This document shows, one piece after another, positions 60,158 through 64,000 of a stretch of DNA of 64,000 nucleotides. A program made the translations under genes and the position numbers. Position 1 is the stretch's first letter; each line of letters begins with the position of its first letter. Under the pieces are notes generated by a model that ran no database searches, was not told where the DNA came from, and was given only the letters and a program-made list of their open reading frames with translations. Source of the DNA: Fibrobacter sp. (GTDB taxonomy: Bacteria; Fibrobacterota; Fibrobacteria; Fibrobacterales; Fibrobacteraceae); NCBI GenBank assembly GCA_024399015.1, contig JAKSIC010000014.1, positions 1-64,000 on the forward strand. The letters run 5' to 3'.

Positions 60158-60661
60158 ATGGAAATCCATTGGCTTATTTACATCATTGAGATTGTAGTCA
60201 TGACCATTGTATTCACCTGCATGATCATGATTCCCTTGTGCAAGAATCCCCTCTGGTGGATTCATGACTACCCCAAGGATATTCAGGAAAAATATTTTGA
60301 AACCCACGAACGTGTTCCCACAGAACTGTTCACCCCCACGGTCGCAGTAAAGAAAGGATGCGCCCTTTTATTTGCACTTGCACTGCAAACAGGTCTCGTC
60401 GTACTTGTGGGCGCAAGGGATTTCGCCTCGGCCTTTTTGCTAGGTTATGGAATCTGGTTTGTAATTGACTGGTATGACTGTTTCTTTTTGGACTGGGTTC
60501 TGTTCGCAAACATGAAGAGAATTCGCTTGCCGGGAACAGAGGACATGGACAAGGAATACCATCAAAAGAAATATCACTTTGTACAATCCATGATCGGTAT
60601 GGGACTAGGCTTGATTCCCAGCTTGCTGTGCGGTGTGATTGTGATGGTTATCTTTGGATAA
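60158..60661 (+). CDS. Hypothetical membrane protein of the symporter operon
   Basis: A 167-residue protein with about four membrane helices (WLIYIIEIVVMTIVFTCMIMIPL, GCALLFALALQTGLVVLVGA, AFLLGYGIWFVIDWYDCFFLDWVLF, MIGMGLGLIPSLLCGVIVMVIF). A motif-like WYDCFFLDWV sits in the third helix. It lies 9 bases after the symporter gene and just before the MBL hydrolase, so it is co-expressed. No function is recognised. Confidence 0.6.
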   Translation: MEIHWLIYIIEIVVMTIVFTCMIMIPLCKNPLWWIHDYPKDIQEKYFETHERVPTELFTPTVAVKKGCALLFALALQTGLVVLVGARDFASAFLLGYGIWFVIDWYDCFFLDWVLFANMKRIRLPGTEDMDKEYHQKKYHFVQSMIGMGLGLIPSLLCGVIVMVIFG

Positions 60662-60665
60662 AACA

Positions 60666-61535
60666 ATGAAAGTCCAAATTCTTATTGATAACATCGAGGG
60701 TGAAGTTTGTAACTGCGAAGGCAGTAAGGTAAAGTTGTGCCCGGAATGGGGCCTTGCCGCTCACATCGATTTTAATGGTCACAAGATTCTATTGGACACA
60801 GGGGCTTCCGCTCAATTCACAAAAAATGCTGACGCTATGGGAATGAATTTGTCGGAAGTAGAATGCGGTGTTTTAAGCCACGCACACTTTGATCACGCCG
60901 ACGGCTTGGAAGCTTTTTTCAAAGTGAACAGTTGCGCCAAATTTTATTTGCGGGAAGGCGCCAGCGAAAACTGCTACAGCACCCGTAAATTTCTGAAGTT
61001 CTTTACCCGTCATAAATACATTGGCATACACCGCGGATGGCTTGAACAATACAAGGAGCGCCTTGCTTTTGCGGAAGGTGTCGTAGAAATTCTGCCGAAC
61101 GTATTTCTGGTAGGGCATTCTGATAGCGTGCTAAGCGCCGCAGGCCGCGCCGCCATCGGGAAATCCGTTGGGCAGTTTGTTAAAGAAAATGGCAAGTACC
61201 GTCCCGATAGTTATGACCACGAGCAGAGTCTAGTATTCAATACTCCCAAGGGTCTGTTCATCATGAACAGTTGCAGTCATGGCGGCGCCGACAACATCAT
61301 CAAGGAAGTTCAGCAAGCCTTTCCCAGCAAGAACATTTATGCAATGCTGGGAGGCTTCCATCTGTTTAAATCTCCCGACGAAAAAGTCCGCGCCTTCGCC
61401 CAACGACTTTACGAACTGAACGTCCAGAAAATTTACACAGGCCACTGCACCGGAACGCGCGCCTTTGAAATTCTAAAAGACGTTCTTGGCGACCGCGCCG
61501 AGCAAATGCATACCGGCATGGAAATTGAGATTTAA
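60666..61535 (+). CDS. Metallo-beta-lactamase-fold hydrolase (COG1237 type)
   Basis: A 289-residue enzyme; start at ATG 60666. The metal-binding motif is SHAHFDHADG (His-x-His-x-Asp-His), with further ligands in NSCSHGGADNII and the C-terminal TGHCTG. The opening VQILIDNIEG...WGLAAHIDFNGHKILLDTGAS is typical of the COG1237 family, linked in archaea to methanopterin-type chemistry but of uncertain role in bacteria. It is co-transcribed with the symporter. Confidence 0.85.
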   Translation: MKVQILIDNIEGEVCNCEGSKVKLCPEWGLAAHIDFNGHKILLDTGASAQFTKNADAMGMNLSEVECGVLSHAHFDHADGLEAFFKVNSCAKFYLREGASENCYSTRKFLKFFTRHKYIGIHRGWLEQYKERLAFAEGVVEILPNVFLVGHSDSVLSAAGRAAIGKSVGQFVKENGKYRPDSYDHEQSLVFNTPKGLFIMNSCSHGGADNIIKEVQQAFPSKNIYAMLGGFHLFKSPDEKVRAFAQRLYELNVQKIYTGHCTGTRAFEILKDVLGDRAEQMHTGMEIEI

Positions 61536-61603
61536 ATTTTTCTATAACTGCACATAATCTTTTTTTATTAGCCGACAACCAGTCCTTTAATTATCTTTCA
61601 CAT

Positions 61604-62983
61604 ATGCAAAAAGAAAATATCTCTCTCGAAAATCTTGACCACATCAAGGGCAATCCCAAGGCCCTCCTCCCCATCGCCGTATTCCTGGTGCTTTACCTGG
61701 GCATGGGCATTTCCTTCGAATACGTCCTGAAGATTCCCATGGGATTCTACAACATTCCCATTGTGGCCGCATTCCTCGTCGCCATTTTCGTGGCATGCAT
61801 CCAGAATCGCAAGCTGAATTTCGACAAGAAGATGAATGTGATGGCAGGCGCCATCGGCGACCGCAATATCTTCCTCATGATTCTCGTGTTCCTCTGCGCA
61901 GGTATCTTCGCCGGAATCCTGGGGCGTTCAAGTGCATCTGCCGCCGCCTACCTCTTGCTGGATTTCATCCCGGCGCAGTTTGCGGTTGTTGTCTTGTTTG
62001 TGGTAGCCGCTTTCGTTTCTACCGCCATGGGAACTTCCGTAGGCACCATCGCCGTGGTTTCGCCCATCGCCATTGAAGTTGCAGGCGCCGCTGGATTCGG
62101 CATTCCCTTCTGCGTTGCCTCTGTCATTGGCGGCGCCATGTTCGGCGATAACCTTTCGTTCATATCAGATACGACAATCGCAGCCACCTCCACACAGGGC
62201 TGTGCCATGAAGGACAAGTTCCGCGTCAACTTCGGCATCGCCCTTCCCGCAGCCATTGCCGCCATCGTTATCATCACCCTCATTTCTCTTACAACAGATG
62301 CCCAGGTCGTTGCTTCAACCGATTACAATCTGGTGCAGCTCATCCCCTACGTCTTGGTGCTGGTTCTCGCCCTCACGGGCATTAACGTTTTCACCGTATT
62401 GCTGGTGGGCATTGTCGCTGCAGCCGTCGTTATGGTGGGCAGCGGCGAACTGGATTTCGTTGGACTTCTTGGTCACATCGGCAACGGTATTTCCGGCATG
62501 TATGAAACCATCATGGTAGCGGTTCTCGTAAGTGCCCTCTGCGGCCTCATCCGCATTCACGGCGGTTTCGCTGCGCTTCTGGATTTCATCCACAAGGTAT
62601 TTAAAGGCCACAAGAGCGGTCAGCTGGGCGTAGGCCTCTTGGTAAGCGCTATGGACGTGGCTACCGCAAACAACACCGTGGCTATCGTCATGGCAGCTCC
62701 CATCGCAAAGCAGATGGGCGACGAATACAGAATCTCCCCTCAGAAGACCGCTTCCCTCCTGGATATTTTCGGATGTATCGTGCAAGGCCTGCTCCCCTAT
62801 GGCGCACAGATGCTGGTGGCTCTTTCTGCCATCGCTACAGCAAGCGCCGCAGCAGTAGCTAACGGTGCCGAAGCCGTAAACGTCAGCGCCTTCGACATCA
62901 TTCCCTACATGTTCTATCCCTTCCTCCTCCTGGTCAGCGTACTGATCTTCATCGCTGTCTCGCCCAAGAGAAAGAAAGCATAA
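61604..62983 (+). CDS. NhaC-family sodium/proton antiporter
   Basis: A 459-residue membrane protein with about 11 helices. Features of the NhaC type include FICxGI-like early helices, TSVGTIAVVSPIAIEVAGAAGF, GGAMFGDNLSFISDTTIAATSTQGCAMKDKFRVN and MDVATANNTVAIVMAAPIAKQM. It should exchange sodium for protons across the inner membrane. It lies 68 bases after the MBL gene, possibly in the same transcription unit as the sodium symporter, which would return the sodium that symporter brings in. Confidence 0.9.
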   Translation: MQKENISLENLDHIKGNPKALLPIAVFLVLYLGMGISFEYVLKIPMGFYNIPIVAAFLVAIFVACIQNRKLNFDKKMNVMAGAIGDRNIFLMILVFLCAGIFAGILGRSSASAAAYLLLDFIPAQFAVVVLFVVAAFVSTAMGTSVGTIAVVSPIAIEVAGAAGFGIPFCVASVIGGAMFGDNLSFISDTTIAATSTQGCAMKDKFRVNFGIALPAAIAAIVIITLISLTTDAQVVASTDYNLVQLIPYVLVLVLALTGINVFTVLLVGIVAAAVVMVGSGELDFVGLLGHIGNGISGMYETIMVAVLVSALCGLIRIHGGFAALLDFIHKVFKGHKSGQLGVGLLVSAMDVATANNTVAIVMAAPIAKQMGDEYRISPQKTASLLDIFGCIVQGLLPYGAQMLVALSAIATASAAAVANGAEAVNVSAFDIIPYMFYPFLLLVSVLIFIAVSPKRKKA

Positions 62984-63041
62984 CCTGATTCTATCGGGCC
63001 AACAGCCCTCCAGAATGACGGTTCTGGAAGACAAAAAATTA

Positions 63042-63075
63042 AAGCGTAGCTACTCAAGGTAGTTACGCTTTTTTA
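63042..63075. terminator. Bidirectional terminator between nhaC-type and barrel-protein genes
   Basis: AGCGTAGCTAC/GTAGTTACGCT stem with flanking A and T runs serves both convergent genes. Confidence 0.85.
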
Positions 63076-63104
63076 TTGGTTAATGTTACGCTCTGTTTGT
63101 TTGC

Positions 63105-63725
63105 TTACTTATGCATGGCAACAAAGTTGAGGCCAATGGTATAGCCGCTCATGTCTCTCAGAGAACCACGCAAGAAAGTATCGTCATCAAACGGATACAT
63201 ATGATAATCAAAGGTGGCTTCTACACCAAGGTCAATGATTTTGGTAATAGACCAGGTGTGACCAACTTTAAGACCCATGCTAAGGCGCCATTCGTCGTCA
63301 AGGTAGTTGATCTTGGAAGTTCCCACTTCATATTCATCTGCACCAAATTCAACGCCAACAAATGCACCCTTCAATGCAGATGCCTGATCGAAAGGAAAGC
63401 CCATGCAACCAATGTGGAAACCGGTTGCAAAGTAGTCTACATCCTTTGTGCCAATATCGAGATCCATATCGCCACCACCAACAGAAATGTCGGCACCAAG
63501 ATAAGCTTGAACACGGTGGGAGAAACTCATACCTGCATCAATGCCAAAGGATGCTGCAGCGTTATCAGCACTGACCTTGCCGCCATAAGCGGACATCTTA
63601 CCTTCAACAGAATTATATGCAGCGCCAGCACTGCCCTTAAGGAACAAACTATTGGATGACTCGGCAAAAGCCGCCTGAGATAGAGCAGCAAGGGATACTG
63701 CGAGAATTGAAAATGCCTTTTTCAT
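63105..63725 (-). CDS. Small outer-membrane barrel protein
   Basis: A 206-residue exported protein. I chose the ATG at 63725 because AAAGGAGGA precedes it and a signal peptide (MKKAFSILAVSLAALSQAAFA) follows. The mature part is an eight-strand-like barrel with short repeated beta strands (SNSLFLKGSAGAAYNSVEGKMSAYGG, FGIDAGMSFSHRVQAYLGADISVGG, WRLSMGLKVGHTWSI) and ends TIGLNFVAMHK. It is similar in size to OmpA/Opa-type porin-like barrels. No specific function. Confidence 0.7.
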   Translation of the reverse strand: MKKAFSILAVSLAALSQAAFAESSNSLFLKGSAGAAYNSVEGKMSAYGGKVSADNAAASFGIDAGMSFSHRVQAYLGADISVGGGDMDLDIGTKDVDYFATGFHIGCMGFPFDQASALKGAFVGVEFGADEYEVGTSKINYLDDEWRLSMGLKVGHTWSITKIIDLGVEATFDYHMYPFDDDTFLRGSLRDMSGYTIGLNFVAMHK

Positions 63726-63855
63726 ATTTCCTCCTTTGCCCTCAAAAAGTACAAAAAACTTACGCAGAATAGTTGTTTTTGAGGATATTTCAATTTTTTT
63801 GTTCAAAAAAGTCTCCAAAATTCCACATTGGAATAGTGATTTAGCGGTCCGGGTC

Positions 63856-63884
63856 TTGACCGCAGGCACTTGGAGCCGTATATT
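63856..63884 (+). promoter_or_regulatory. Strong rightward promoter at the window edge
   Basis: TTGACC at 63856-63861, exactly 17 bases, then TATATT at 63879-63884. It is close to the sigma-70 consensus. Confidence 0.65.
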
Positions 63885-63890
63885 ATTGAC

Positions 63891-63975
63891 ATAGACCGGA
63901 TGTAAACCGGAACGCGGGCCTACGGGCACTGCAACAATAGAAATGGGTCGGCCCTTCGGCGCCGACCCGTTTTTT
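63891..63975 (+). ncRNA. Candidate small RNA or attenuated leader
   Basis: The region from the predicted start of the edge promoter to a terminator, about 85 bases, with no coding frame. It has a small CCGG...CCGG hairpin (63896-63910) before the terminator stem. It could be a small RNA or the leader of a gene beyond the window. I do not recognise a known RNA family. Confidence 0.4.
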
Positions 63976-63976
63976 A
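63945..63976 (+). terminator. Intrinsic terminator near the right edge
   Basis: Perfect 8-bp stem GGGTCGGC/GCCGACCC with an 8-base loop containing CTTCGG, followed by GTTTTTTA. Confidence 0.85.
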
Positions 63977-64000
63977 TACCCGCGATAAAAGCAGATTATT

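Overview
The window looks like chromosome from Fibrobacter or a close relative (Fibrobacterota). Two adjacent giant secreted proteins carry the fibro-slime domain. Three proteins carry the Fibrobacter succinogenes major paralogous (FISUMP) domain. A decayed fragment resembles the TIGR02171 Fibrobacter paralogous family, and there is a PorV-like outer-membrane protein of the type associated with type IX secretion. Genes are dense on both strands. I see no rRNA, tRNA, complete insertion sequence or Cas genes.

Layout. 0-5 kb: DUF4258 protein, coupled lipoprotein/barrel pair, ABC-class ATPase, PEGA protein. 5-12.5 kb: COG3014-type lipoprotein, barrel protein, two-component pair, 6-phosphofructokinase, small genes. 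12.6-14 kb: phosphate acetyltransferase. 14.4-22.6 kb: tandem fibro-slime paralogues with a C-terminal module resembling a sorting signal. 22.7-25.8 kb: a double-length RNase E/G whose second half has lost both metal-binding aspartates. 26-31 kb: small envelope proteins, HAD hydrolase, M23 peptidase and dnaN. 31-43 kb: DprA/SLOG-like protein, FISUMP proteins, thioredoxin, PLD-like protein, a nuclease-like protein, aspartate kinase, sigma-54 activator, PorV-like protein and phosphohexomutase. 43-51.7 kb: barrel protein, ThiN-like protein, patatin, rsmA, a Fur/PerR plus rubrerythrin peroxide-defence pair with two operator palindromes, GNAT, and two decayed genes. 51.8-58.6 kb: an AT-rich accessory island with a LlaJI-like restriction system (one m5C methyltransferase, McrB-like ATPase, LlaJI-type nuclease), a hairpin-rich noncoding stretch, an AlbA-type ATPase and an unusual RelB-type antitoxin fusion. 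58.7-64 kb: sodium symporter operon, MBL hydrolase, NhaC antiporter, barrel protein, and a candidate small RNA or attenuator.

Most unusual observations: (1) the active-plus-dead RNase E/G fusion, with a hairpin close upstream of its start; (2) two intergenic arrays, near 32.0-32.2 kb and 37.5-37.7 kb, each with three inverted-repeat units of about 36 bp at a 95-bp period; (3) a compact LlaJI-like restriction operon with only one methyltransferase, whose ribosome-binding site sits in competing hairpins. All identifications rest on reading the sequence and recalled family signatures; no database search was run.
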